The position numbers were made by a program, and so were the translations under genes. A DNA stretch of 64,000 nt, taken from assembly GCA_002794775.1 (NCBI GenBank), contig NBAY01000012.1, positions 191,001 through 255,000 of the forward strand, in the 5' to 3' direction. Positions 45,705 to 57,270 of the stretch are shown piece after piece (the stretch's first letter is position 1; every line of letters begins with the position of its first letter). Under the pieces are notes generated by a model that was given only the letters and a program-made list of their open reading frames with translations, was not told where the DNA came from and did not search any database. This stretch comes from Porodaedalea pini (Eukaryota > Basidiomycota > Agaricomycetes > Hymenochaetales > Hymenochaetaceae).

Positions 45705-47425
45705 ATGGCAGAGACGTGCGCATGCCCAGCCTGCAAGCAGGTTCTCATAGCTGACATCCTAGATCACCGAAAGGCACGTCAATGTCTTTGGCGGTTCTCC
45801 TCTGAACCGCCTCTCGTGGCTGCGAACGTCCACGCCTTTCCTCAGCGCCGTCGTCGCGAGTCCCGAGGCGCGTTGGGTGCTTTTCAAAGGCGGAGAGCCC
45901 CTCGTCCGGTCGGAAATAGCAGCGAAGAGACACTCCCTTGCGCGACTGTCTACATCAGAAGTCAAGCCCCTTCTCGGTGCTTACCCTGTCTTTGGACAGG
46001 GGAAGGAGCCTGGGGAGGCAGCCAAGCTACTCGATGAGAACGATAAGCCGATCTCGACGTTAGAAGCTCTTCGTCTGCACGGTCCGTCGGTCGTCTTCCT
46101 CGGCTTACACGAAACCGAAGACTCGCAAGGAAAGCCAAGATCTGCGTTGCCCTCATCAGACTTCAGCGCGAAGACAGACCCGCAGGTGGCCGCGGCTAAC
46201 ATATCTGGGACCGCGTACTTCGGCGTGGACGTGAGTGAGCTGGATAAATAAGCGGTTGAAGAGGTGCTGGAGAGGGCTAAAGCGTCAGAAACGGAGAGTG
46301 GAATCTCCATTGATTTCGTAGAGTCGAGATCCGTCACGTCCAGTTTTGACGCGTTCGATGCAGCTGTGTTTGCGGAGGCGAGAAGTATGTTGGACTGGAA
46401 CTCTCGGTATAAGGTGCGTGAATTCTTCTGTTGTAGTTGACGGGGAACCCAGAGCAGTCGCAGTTCTGTCCCGGGTGCGGATCTCCAGCGTATTCGCTTT
46501 GGGCTGGTTGGAAGCTCGATTGCTCCTCTCTTCTTCCTTGGACGGATAACACTGGCAAGAATCCGTGTCCCTCAGGGCAAGTCAATAAATGCATATGTCT
46601 TTCAACACTGAATTAGTTATTATGACTATAGGAAAGGACTTCACAACTATACCCACCCGCGAACGGACCCGGTCGTTATCATGGCTGTGACAGATGAATC
46701 AGGGGACAACATACTGCTTGGCAGAAATGTCTGTGTTATATTTACGCATGATCACATCAAGTTGACCCGTGTCTTTCATTACGCAGAAAAGGTTCCCCGC
46801 TGGTCGGCATAGAACTCTCTTCCCTGCTGGGGACACCAATTAATGTTTTGTCTCGTAGGATTTTACTCGACTCTTGCTGGCTTCGTCGAACCAGGCGAAT
46901 CCTTTGAGGACACGGTGAAGCGAGAGATATGGGAAGAGGTCGGTGTGCGCGTGCATGGGGTGTCATATCACTCGGGCCAACCATACGTGAGTCCTCCAAA
47001 GCCAAATGAGACAAGGCCAAAAATGGACTCTGGTTATTTGAACGCATATGTTAGCCCTACCCAGCCAATCTTATGCTCGGCTTCTATGCCATCGCCGATG
47101 CATCTCAGCCCATTCGCGTGGACCTCGACAACGAGATCGTCGGTAAGCCCACTCTTTTTGGTCTTCATGGAAGAACAGATGGCTCACAGTCCCCGCAGAT
47201 GCGCGCTGGTTCTCGCGCACCGAGGTGCAGGCGGTGCTCGCGCACGAACACGGCGCGAGCATGTCGAATAAGGTATTCGACGACGACGCGGATAAGGACA
47301 AAAGCCTCGTGGCTGCGGTGCATGCGGAGGCGCCGCCGTTCAAAGTCCCGCAGGCGAGCGTCGTTGGCGGCATGTTGATCAGGGATTGGGCGAGTGGTGA
47401 ATTCGGGGCGCGCGAGACCGTGTAG
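45705..47425 (+). CDS. NPY1: NADH pyrophosphatase-like Nudix hydrolase (NPY1/NUDT12 type)
   Basis: Hydrolyses NADH/NAD to NMN(H) and AMP, often in peroxisomes. Exon 1 is only 11 nt (45705-45715); exon 2 starts at 45774, giving MAETHVNVFGGSPLNRLSWL, the usual family start. The N-terminal domain runs to TAYFGVD, then zinc-ribbon residues FCPGCGSPAYSLWAGWKLDC, HPRTDPVVIMAVTDESGDNI and the Nudix box GFVEPGESFEDTVKREIWEE|VGV, which fits G-x5-E-x7-R-E-x2-E-E-x-G. After it come QPYPANLMLGFYAIA-type sequence and DLDNEIVDARWFSRTEVQ. The end is FGARETV at 47425. Oddity: the exon-2 frame meets TAA at 46249-46251 and then continues in the same frame. A 33-nt GTGAGT...GAG intron (46231-46263) would remove it; otherwise this allele is truncated. 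No C-terminal SKL-type peroxisomal signal is seen. Confidence 0.85.
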
Positions 47426-48936
47426 GCTACGAAGATTCGCTTGAAGTCTATTACGCAGCGAATGTATTTCTTTGTGGATTATTGGAAATGGAACGAGGAT
47501 AGCTAAAATCCAAACGTTTGAAATATGCTTTCCATAACGTCCGCTATGCATGCAGAGACCAGAACCGCCTGATATCCCAGACGTATGTAGTTACCGATTT
47601 CCAATGCAAGCGCTCCGTAAATAGGAGGGTGCCCGCTGGTACGAAACTTCTTGGCATCCGCCATCTTTACCAGGCGCGTCGCATTTATCTTCTTCCCTCT
47701 GATGACGGGGGTTGTGTGGCTATGATGGGTTGGTGATATCACTCCTCGATCATCTTGAGCAGGAGCAATTTTTAGGGGCCGTGCTATTCGACGTTCTGTT
47801 CAGTTTAAAAAAAAATCTGACCATGCGTAGTTACTGAAAGGAAGAGTGGCGACGAGCTCAGGCCTCTCCTACTCTTCGCGACCAACGCATTTGCTTGTCT
47901 TTGCCTGTGACATCAAGCGATTAGTAGTTATTTACGGTGACTTCGGAGGCAAAGATTGAAACGTTGCACAGGTTACACACGGTCAATGTTTGCCGAACGC
48001 GCTGTATGATAGATCGACTCGGCTGAATTCCCTCGTAAGTTCATTGTATTTTTTTCACATAGACCTGGGACGGAGGCAGAAATCCAGGGAAATAATTTCG
48101 AGGGGGATAGCGTCTTTTATACAGCTTTGTATCCGAGTGCAAGGAACGAACGCAGGAAGGGAAACAGAATTTCACTGCCACCGGGATGTGACGTAGCCAG
48201 GGGCCGGCATTCCGAAACTCTAAATCGGATATGCTGCCGGGCGAGCCGAGGAGTGAACCGAAGTTCGCTGTCCCTTCACCGCCTGCTCATAATTATAATG
48301 GCCCCTGGGCGGCCATCCTCCGCCAATCTCTTCCCGCGCTCATATCTGCATATTCCTCCGCCTCCTCGCCGTCGACACCGTTGCACGACCCTCCCAGGAT
48401 TCAGTCCTCTGAGCGAGAAGGCATCGCGTGCGCGGTCCGTGTTGCACTGTATTGAGGCCGGCGGAGTCTAATATTTGGAGCATATAAATTAGCTAGTGGG
48501 GAAGACGAAGCGGGTGCGTTGCCAACTTCTTTCTACTTGCATCATCGCTTCGCTCACTGTCGACTTGGGCTTGGGCCGATTATGCGTGAGCAGGGTCCAT
48601 ACTCGCTTCTTCAAGTTGCATTGGACGGCCGTAGCTCTACCTTTTGGACCATAGACTTCTTCGTTTCTTCAGGCGACCATTCGGGATCAAGGTGGACGTG
48701 ACTTGCATTGATCTTGGATAGCTGCTATGAGGCGCGTCGCAAGGCAGGCAAGCAGCGAGGATACCGGTGGTTTTTCTACGAGTATGTACTTTACTCCTGC
48801 TAGCTTTGCACCGAAATGAACTTCCCCCATTTCTCCGTCTTTCATCTAGGCTCTTTAAACATAGATACTACCGATACAGGTGAGGCACGCCTCTTTCCCC
48901 ATGTATGAACGAGCTCTCAACTCATGGTATTTCCTC
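47426..48936. other. intergenic, 1.5 kb
   Basis: A minus-strand frame near 47503-47662 (from MADAKKFRTSGHPPIYGALA) is hydrophobic at its C-terminus but unsupported. A TATA-like CATATAAATTA sits at 48481-48491 and may serve the mucin-like gene downstream. No RNA genes or transposon ends seen. Confidence 0.4.
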
Positions 48937-51232
48937 ATGGCATCATTGCGCCACGCGCCACTTCGTATTCTATCGCTTCTCTGAAACGCGACTTTACCAG
49001 GCGCTCCCTCGTCCACGCCGACGCGGGCTAGTGCGGCCACATCAGACACAACAGCAACGAGTGCTACTGACGGTGGGTCGAGCGTGCCCGGCGCGACTAC
49101 AAGTGCTGTGACGGATACCTCTGCGACTGCAAGTGGAAGTAGTGCCACTACGGCGGCCGAGACGGCGCCAACTTCAATCGCCCCGCCAACAAGCCAGGTT
49201 ACTTCTACAAGTGGCGGGGCCAGCGATACGACCGACTCAGAGACGTCAAATACAGACCCATCGCAGACTACGCAGACTAGCGTTAGCAGCGATCCAGACA
49301 CAACACAAAACACTTCGGGCGCACAGCCGAGTTCCAGTGCCCTGTCAGATTCGATTTCAGCATCTTCAATATCATCAGGATCCTCAACTGGAAGCTCAGC
49401 CACTACAACGGGTTCCCAGAGTTCTGTGACTGACATTTCTTCGTGAGCTAAATTTTATCTCGCTTTAAGCCCGCGTTTCTTACTGTGTGTTTCAGGGACA
49501 CCTCCGTATCTCCTTCGTCAACATCATCATTTCCATCTAGTACGACCGACTCCACCTCGACCACTCAATCTTCAAGTACTACGGAATCCACTACTACTAC
49601 TACTCAGTCTACAACGCATTCTTCATCGACAGGTTCCTCGCGCACTTCAGCTATTGCTGGTACCGCCAGTACATCTCTCACGACCAGATTCACAGACGTC
49701 ATATCAACTATCAATGGACAGGTTACAACAGTCAGTCTTTCTCTTACCATTGTCTTAGACCTGCCTAATGGGCTTTATTTACATCGACAAACCAGATCTT
49801 CAGCCCGGTTGCTACTCTCGATACAGACACGTCAAGCACACTGACCACGAGCCATCGGACCGCCATAATCGCCGGTGGCACCGTGGCCGGAGTCGTCTTT
49901 ATCCTGCTCTGCCTTGCTGTAGTTTTTCTATGTAAACGTCAACAGAAGCGCACGCTGGCGCGGTCGCATCGCTACCTCCCCACGCCGCGCTCTGTAATGT
50001 TGGCGGGCGAAGACGACTTTGACCTTGCGGGGTCGAACGATCCACAAAGAGGCTTCGCTATCTTCGGTTCGCGCAGAAGGGACAACGATGCGAATGAATA
50101 TCGAGACATTCCGTCGGGATCTGGAAGACACCTGGACGCTCCAGAAATGCGCGAACTTCCCAATGAGCCTCCCCCACGGTTGCTGCGTCCTGTTGCGAGC
50201 AAGACAGGCAGCTACTTCCAAGAATCAGTGTGGCCGCCCCCGGATGAGGGCAGTCGGTTAAGTGATCCGCTCATGGCGGCAAGTAACGTCGACCTACACA
50301 GTATCGTGGATGAGGTGATGGGCTCTCGCACTCATCTTCCGCGCTCGAGTGTGGAGGCGTCCTCGACGAGCTCGCTCCCTCGGCCATCGAGACTTCGTGG
50401 CGGAGCCGCAGAGGATGCTAGCCCCTTCAGCGAGGTGGGCACGCCTACAGAGCTCGTCCCCCGCATTGCGGGGCACGGGGAGTCGCCCACTATGTCGTCC
50501 ATCGGTAGCTGTCTTCCCGATTCCCCTCGACACATGCGCGATTGCAGCACGGGCTCGGAAGCCGGGCTTATCGCGAACATGGAAGGCAGCGGGCGCGGTG
50601 CGCGGCGGAGTAGTGGCGGTAGTGGGGCAGGCCACGGGCCATGGCTTCCGCCAGGCGCGGCCCCGCCCTCCGCCTACGGGCGCATTACAAGCCCGACTTC
50701 GCCGCTCCGCCTGGTCACGGAGCCACAGCAAATACACTCTCCCTCGCCGCCTTCTGCGCGCGCTCGCGCAAAGGCCGGCGAAGCGGCACAAGAACGCCGC
50801 AGCTCGCTGACGGTCTCGAATCCGAATCCGGAGGCGTATGAGACTGACGACGTCGCGCGCGGGGGCGCGGGGCGCACGCTGCAGGAGGACGCGACGTCTT
50901 CTGTGCTCGCACCGTCCTTCTCTGTGTCGACGACGTCGACGCAGCGCCTGCGGCGCCTCGCGGGCGGGATGGAGAGCGGCGCGCAAACGCCGTACCCGGA
51001 CGAATCGCCGATCGACGCACGCTCGCTCCCGCCATCACTCGCGCACGCATGGCTGCTGGACGTCGATGAAGAGGAGCCTCCTCCAAATCCGGGTGCGGGC
51101 CCCAAACCGCGCGACGAGATCCCCCCGCGGTATGACATGATTCGGCGGGATACGAGCACGTCTGAGGTTGGCGGCGCAGGTGCGGGTACAGACTCCACGC
51201 CTAATCGCTCTTCGAGCGCTCGGGCTTTATGA
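48937..51232 (+). CDS. mucin-like Ser/Thr-rich single-pass membrane protein with C-terminal PPxY motif (start uncertain)
   Basis: A Ser/Thr-rich, presumably heavily O-mannosylated ectodomain of about 270 residues leads to one transmembrane helix (IIAGGTVAGVVFILLCLAVV) followed by a stop-transfer CKRQQKR. The cytosolic tail, about 435 residues, is rich in Ser/Pro/Arg/Gly and ends with DEIPPRYDMIRRDTS near the C-terminus; P-P-R-Y is a PY motif. Two introns are clear (about 49446-49496 and 49741-49785). The layout is that of fungal Mid2/Wsc-like wall-stress sensors or Rax/Axl2-type proteins, but there is no recognisable WSC or cadherin domain. The 5' end is uncertain: the ATG at 48937 joins the Ser/Thr region in frame only through a candidate 36-nt intron and lacks a good signal peptide. 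The tail is GC-rich compared with neighbours. Confidence 0.7.
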
Positions 51233-52130
51233 CACTATGACACTTAGAATTATCTCACATCTCTGACCCATCCTCATTTTTTTCCCTCGTTGGTTCCCCG
51301 CCGTTCACGCTCACTCAATGGACTCTAACTCGGACCTGTTTAGCGTTCTTGCCTTTCTTGCCCCCCCCCCCCTCCTGTTTTTTCTTTTCTTTTCTTTTTG
51401 ACGAAACTCACCTACGGTTTTTTTCATTGCTTTCAAGTTCTTACTTCACAGACTCTTCGACTATTTCCTGCTCTTCACACCTCGTCCTGCTCTTGCATCC
51501 ATGCGCATTCCCCGGCTTGTCGCGCGGCGTACCCCGTTCTGTTGTATATATTTATACCTAAACGTCCAGTTTCTTCAGTGTTCCTCGGCTTTCAGTTTTA
51601 CATACCATGGATTCTTTCCCCCTTCACATCTTTGTTCTTGTTGTCCCCTGTTCTGCGGACACACCTCAGGCTGTATTACTCTTTTCCACTGTACTAACCT
51701 CATTGCGTCATGTTGTCGACGACACTAATTTTCCACATGCTCTATAAATGTCATTTTCATTCTCGATGGCGTATAACTGGCAGGTTGTACAGAAAGTTGT
51801 GAACGGATTAATAGTTTTACACAACGTAACGTAACGCAGGGGGGGGGGGGGGGGGCATCGATATCGATGTCTGTCGGTTAGTGGGAAACATAGGATTGGA
51901 TTGGAACTGAAGAGGTGAAAAAAATAGAGTGGACAGTGAAGAGATGGGGTAACTTGGGCAGACACCGTAGTTAGTTCCGGAGCGAAAAGGGACGGAGAAA
52001 AGCAGACAAAGGACGAATAAAAAGGAATTGCCTTTCTCCTTTTTTTTCACTCGGCCTGCGATGGGGAAAACAGTCGGTTCTCCGGACAAAGACAACGGGG
52101 TAATATGGAAGACGAAAGCGGGCACGAAAA
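51233..52130. other. region between two convergent mucin-like genes, with homopolymer tracts
   Basis: It holds 12 C at 51361-51372, T/C-rich tracts, and about 17 G at 51839-51855. On transcription from either gene these would give C- or G-rich 3' UTR stretches. No coding frame is supported; the short frames are all low-complexity. Expected to contain both polyadenylation sites. Confidence 0.55.
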
Positions 52131-53703
52131 CTAATGGTGCTCTTCGTCTGCGCGGATGCTATCGTACGTCGGCGGAATTTCGTTCATCGGCTCCGAGTCC
52201 TCCTCGCGTACCCGCCCGCCATCCTGGTGGACCACGACGCTTTGCGCCTCGTCCTCTGGAGCTGCGTCCCGCAGCGTCAGCGGCGCGCTGCCCGACGCCC
52301 CGGCCCCGCCGTACAGCGTATTCTGCCCCTGTCCGACCTGCTGCGCATACCGCGCGGCGAACGCCTCGCGCTCCTTCGACTGTGCGCCCGAGTATGTCGA
52401 GTACGTCGAGTGCGACGTCGGCACGCTCGGCGTCCCCGCGGCCGGGGTGGGCTGATACATCCCCGGCGCGAGACCCATGCCCATCCCGTATCCTGCGCCT
52501 GCACCTGGTCCACCCGTAGGCCCGTACGGCGACGCGCCGTACGGGACACCACTGCTGCTCATGCTTGTGCGCGGATCACTCAGCCCGTGGCCAGAACCTG
52601 AACCTGACCCAGCCTCCGACGGACCGGAGGGCATCGCAGGCGCATTCGGGTCGTAATATGACGTATTCGCCAGTGGCCCGGCGCCCTTCTGATCGCGCCC
52701 GCCTCCAGCTGCGTATCCCGCACCTGCACCCAAGCCTGCTGCTCCCGCAGGCCCGAGGAAAGACGCTCCGCCCGGCTGTTGCTGCTGCATTCCATACGTA
52801 TACGGCGTAACTTCGGGTTCATCAACGCCGCGAGCAGCTGCAAGCAGGTCCGCGTCACCGCCACGTCCAAGGCGTTGAATTGGGGAAGAGTCGTTCTTGG
52901 CTACGTGGTCTGGGTCAAAGTTGCCGTCGAACTCGCTCTTGCTGCGCCTCCTGAGGAGGTACCAGGCGAGAAGCGCGAGGAGAGCAATGAATGCAACGCC
53001 GCCAACCACTCCACCGACAATAGCGCCTGTATGACTATCGCTGCCTCCGCCGCCGGAGGCCGAACTTCCGCCGGCACCTGTAGTGCCGGACGCAGCTATT
53101 TGCGAGGTCAACAGGGCAGTGGATGTCTGTCCATTTTCCGTGATGCTATAGAAGACAGTTAGCTCAAGTGCTGCAGCGTAAAATCTAGCGAAGAACATGC
53201 ACTCACACCGTGGTTTGGACAACCGTGCTGAGCGGGGTAGAGCTAAACGACGTAGATGAACCAGCAGCATGCGTAGAGCTTGAGCTTGAGCCAGGTGCTG
53301 CTGCCGTTGACGAAGTCGAGCTTGTGGGTGGAGCTGTCGTACTCGTATCGGAAGACGGCGTGGGAGTAGAAGTATCACTACTACTGCTGGTTGAGGTTGA
53401 GGTCGAGGTCGAGGTCGAGGTAGATGAGGTGGTCGAGGAACTCGATGTGCTTGTCACACTATCCGACGTCGAAGAGGTCGAGGTCGAGGTAGTGGACGAG
53501 GTCGGTGAGGGCGGGTCAGATGAAGAGGGGCCTGTAACGGGAGAGGAGTTCAGCGTGGCGCTCGAGGGCGGATCCGGGCCGGTGCTCGAACTCGATGAAG
53601 AAACTGAAGACATCGTAGCAGAAAAAGACGAGAGAGAATCAGACAATGAGGATGGAGCGGTCGCCGACTGAGATCTCGAGCTCGACGTCGGCGCCAGAGA
53701 CAT
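52131..53703 (-). CDS. mucin-like Ser/Thr-rich single-pass membrane protein with C-terminal PPxY motif (5' end uncertain)
   Basis: The ectodomain is almost pure Ser/Thr/Pro/Ala (runs such as STSTSTSTSTSS), partly encoded by a GAGGTC hexamer repeat at about 53390-53425 on the plus strand. An intron (about 53146-53207) joins VVQTTV to ITENGQTSTALLTSQIAAS. A glycine hinge leads to the membrane helix AIVGGVVGGVAFIALLALLA followed by WYLLRRRSK. The tail of about 290 residues is Gly/Ser/Tyr/Gln-rich and ends MNEIPPTYDSIRADEEHH, with P-P-T-Y as PY motif. Layout and tail match the convergent gene to its left. The first exon is not certain: a hydrophobic frame near 53920 (MPALLSGLAALPLFSLLPAP) could be the signal peptide exon, but I could not splice it in. 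The likely role is cell-surface sensing. Confidence 0.72.
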
Positions 53704-54443
53704 CAACAAATGATAAGAAAAATAGAATTAGAAAATCGGGAGAAAACGTTAGATCATGCGCTGCTGGTGGAGAGCGCTGGTCATGAATGTATAGAGATAT
53801 GAATGGGTGCCGTCGGCGGCGCACGACAGCGGGCTAAGGAGATGGATGCGCAAGGTGGTGGGAGCAGGGAGAAGAGAGAAAAGAGGAAGTGCTGCGAGGC
53901 CGGATAACAAAGCCGGCATGACTGACGTGCTGTCGCTCGTTGAGATCCATTGGGAAACGCGAGGGAAGGCCAAAGCACAAACAGAACGTAATGTACAAGT
54001 AAAAGAACGGCACACACAACTCACCTTGTCGCTTATACAAGAGATTGTCCGCCATTGTCGTTGGCGTGTCGCTGTGCGTCGTCGTCGTCGTTGAGAAGAG
54101 GTGGTGGAAGACAGAAACAAGTAATATTAATATTGATGTCGCTCTCCTGACTCCGGATTCGGCTAATGAAGCTCGCGCCGTTCACACCCGCGCCGATACC
54201 TGTGCTCGGCCTCAGTGAGAACATATATTGAAAAATGACGTCCAGGTCGAGTGTACCTCTCCATTCATTCTCATACAAATCCAATTAACCTGCCTTGCAT
54301 TCACTCCCACCGTGTTTTCCAGGCTTTACCCACTCAATCCTAGTGTAGCTCCAATTTACATTTCTTGGCTTTTCATCTCTTCCGAGACTGATGTTGTCTA
54401 CAGCGTACACCGAAGGTCTGCCAGTCCTTGGGCAATAAATCTA
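53704..54443. promoter_or_regulatory. upstream region of the mucin-like gene
   Basis: Contains a possible signal-peptide exon (near 53810-53920) and a short ATG frame with a good donor near 54025 (MADNLLYKRQ, then GTGAGT). It also has one AATATTAATATT at 54123-54134, the motif that recurs upstream of creA. The 5' UTR of the mucin-like gene probably lies here. Confidence 0.4.
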
Positions 54444-56981
54444 TCATACAGATCCATCAAAGTCAGAGCCGACGTCCCCATCTCCCAACCTTCTCCCAGC
54501 CGTGAACACATTCACACTTTCATGCTCCCGAATCACACTGCACAGATAAATCAGTCCAGGTCAGTCTTCTCCGCAGTCGTCGCGTCGTCACCACCAGCCA
54601 AAACTCACCCATCGAAGAAATCTATCGTATTCCGCTCCTCACTCGCACCTTCGTCCCGCGCGTCACGGTCAGCGCCAGCATGGATGTTATGCCCCGTCAG
54701 CAGCGCCTGCAAGAACCGTCGCGTCGCCTGCGGGTCGTCTGCGGGCAGTGCGCGCACGTCCTCCCGCGTGCGTGTGAAGCTCATGTTCGGCGCCGACGCC
54801 GTCGGGCTGTGCACCGTGATGTGTCGCTCTACGCCGCACGTCACGATCTGCGGCAGGTGCGGGTGGATGATGCTGCTGTTGACGATCGAGTCGTGGCCTG
54901 GGAAGAAGCGTTAAATTTAAGAAAAGGCAGGATATAGGAGGAATAAGACAGAAATAACCTTGGAGCCGGAACAAAGGGAAGCTTATTTCCACAGGAATGT
55001 ACCTCTGGGGATCCGCCAAACTCTCTGCATACGCTGGAGGAAGACAAAATATAGTGACTATCTCAAACAACAACAAAAAAGGGAAAAAAAATACACACCA
55101 ATCGTCTTCGGCGACTCCTCCGCAAACTCATCCTTACTCACAACGCGTCTCCCCTCCTGCAGAGCAACCACCTCCGGGACCTTCCAAACATATGCGCGGA
55201 AGTCGTCCGACCCCGTCGTGTAGTACGCGTCCTCTGCGTCTCCGCTCGGGCCCCCGAATGCGCCGTGCTACCGTTTAATTCGATTAAATCATGTTATATA
55301 AGAGACTATAGGGAATGAGATGACCTTGATCGTGCATGTATTCCTGTACGTCCGCTCGCCCTCTGGGACAGGCGCGCCGCTCGGGAGGTTCCGCCCGCTA
55401 CACACCGCCAAGGGGATCGGGTCCGCCGTCGAGTAGATCGTTGGCAGGTGGTGCTACAAACAGACAAACATAAAACAAAAGTCACTTAGCTGACATCCCA
55501 GCTACAGAGAAAAATAGCATAAAAAGAAACAGCCTACCAGAAAATTGACAGCGAACTTCTTCCCTTGTGGACTCGATCGATCAGCTTTGCTGTTTTTTTT
55601 CTTCAGCAGGAACAGGAAGGTGCAGGCTATTCACCATCGCGAACGACTGCGAGACTTGCCGCCTCTGGCTGGACCATATACGACACCGAGCGTCTCGTCA
55701 TCCCTGTCACATACTAAAAGCCCAAATCTCGAACGTCAGCCATCCAAATTCTTTCCTCCCCAATATATACGTTCCACATTAATCAAGACAGTACCTTCAC
55801 AACCGTTCCTCGGCCCCCTCCGCCGCCGCCAACTGCCAGCCCAGACGTACTCGCCTGATCACTGAACGCCATGCGCACGTCCCGCAGACAGACGCTCCCG
55901 TGCGTGTCCGCCGTGAAGAACAGCTTCTCCGCGCACGGGTGGAAGCGCACGTCCGTCACTTCGCAATTGTTCATGAGCTTCCCTGCACATCCGCCCGGGC
56001 TGCGCGCGTCGTGCAGCACGATGAGGCCGTCCTCTCTGAATCAAAATTTGAGGGATATAGTTCATTTGTTTCTTTCGTTGGTGTGCTAGAACGCTACGTA
56101 CCCTGCGCTGAGGAAGATATTTTCGTTCTCCGGATGGCACGAAAGCCCGCGGACGTTATCCTGTAAACCAGCGCGTGCGTCAAGCCCTTCAATTTCTGTG
56201 ACCCTGATTCAAAAAGACAACAAAAGGCGCACATCATGCGTCGCGAACGTCTGCACCGGAAGTCCGTTCGTGCTACTCGAAGCAACCGATACGTCGTACT
56301 TCAAAATCTTCTCGTCCGTTGATCCCCTGAGCGCATTGCCAGGCATCCCCTCATTAACTTCTCAATGATTAGAATATGAGTCGAGGAAACCTACGAGTAG
56401 ATAAACTGGTTCTGCGCAGAGAAGTCGAGGCAGAATATGTTCGACTGGTCGGTCGTGTTAGGAAGCTAAGAAAATGCGCTGTACTCCTTGAGGAGACTGG
56501 TCTCTTACTCTGTGGCCTGTGAGCGAGCAAGAAGGGCTTCGACATTCTCTTGGTGGAAGTCCCATAGAAGAACGCGTAGGTCTGCGATACGACGCGAATA
56601 GTGCCAGAAACTAAATCAATATACCACACATATACTCCGTGTAAACTTGGCTCACATACCATCTCCAGCACTTGCGAGCCAGCGGCCCTCCCCGCGCGAG
56701 AAAGTAATGGCATTCACGCACGATCTGTGCGCCTGCAGCTTCCTAAACAGCACGACACAAAAGAATAGACGAGAGATGACACAAAGCGTTCGTCAGCGTC
56801 AGCATCTCATCGCCCAACCCATGCAGATACAGAATCACACTGACTTCGAATACGGAAAACCCGACTCGAATATCGAATGCAGCCGCGCACTCGGGCCCAC
56901 TGAACCCAGGCCAGCAACGGCGGACAGACGATGCGATCCGAGTCCTGCTAGCGGAGGGCCTCCGAGTCGTCTGCGCTTCAT
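54444..56981 (-). CDS. WD40-repeat protein, DCAF5/6-like (CUL4-DDB1 substrate receptor family)
   Basis: WD40 propeller read across about ten exons. The start is MKRRRLGGPPLAGLGSHRLS; then FPYSKKLQAHRSCVNAITFS and GEGRWLASAGD across introns, RVLLWDFHQENVEALLAHRP (W-D-F, DWD-box-like), NIFCLDFSAQNQFIYSGSTD, DNVRGLSCHPENENIFLSAG, EDGLIVLHDARSPGG, VTDVRFHPCAEKLFFTADTH, SGDAEDAYYTTGSDDFRAYV (then WKVPE) and SSIIHPHLPQIVTCGVERHI. After NTIDFFDG a good GTGAGT donor gives a last exon (VIREHESVNVFTAGRRLGDG) ending at 54444-54446; reading straight through would stop at once. Repeat order (HRSCVNAI..., LWDF, HxxxIVNSSIIHP, GVE) matches DCAF proteins that bring substrates to CUL4-DDB1 ubiquitin ligase. 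The WD40 call is firm, the DCAF assignment less so. Confidence 0.8.
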
Positions 56982-57170
56982 CGCAGGTACCGAGCACCCA
57001 AACTCGATCACGAGAAACCGGCTAGGGAGATGCTGGTGCAAGATTTGAGAGTCGACCGAGATTGCTGAATGTGAGTGACGTCGATCACGTCTCGGGTTAA
57101 TGGCTTCCATATAAGGCGGGCTTACTTTGTTTTACTAGTGATCAATATTTGAGCACTAGCCTTGTGTAGG

Positions 57171-57238
57171 GCATTAATGGGTAGTGGTAACCTGGGTCGT
57201 TGCCATCGACCCGCCGGGGTTCGATTCCCCTTAATGCA
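57171..57238 (+). tRNA. tRNA-Gly (anticodon GCC)
   Basis: The acceptor stem GCATTAA/TTAATGC pairs perfectly over 7 bp and is followed by A. The D-arm is GGT-AGTGGTA-ACC. The anticodon stem GGTCG/CGACC encloses the loop TTGCCAT, so the anticodon is GCC. The T-arm is GGGG-TTCGATT-CCCC and carries the B box. A T-rich Pol III stop (TTTCTTTT) lies just downstream. At 68 nt including the discriminator it is about three bases short of the usual tRNA-Gly: the T stem shows only four pairs and the D stem three. It may thus be a slightly divergent or decaying copy. Confidence 0.75.
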
Positions 57239-57270
57239 ATTCCGTAGCGCTGTTGTTTCTTTTACATCTA

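Noticed and set aside
50294..50986. 230-codon minus-strand frame, Arg-rich
   Set aside because: Shadow of the GC-rich tail of the mucin-like gene; no domain.
53390..53425. GAGGTC hexamer repeat, considered as an array or CRISPR-like repeat
   Set aside because: It is a microsatellite coding for Ser-Thr repeats; there are no unique spacers.
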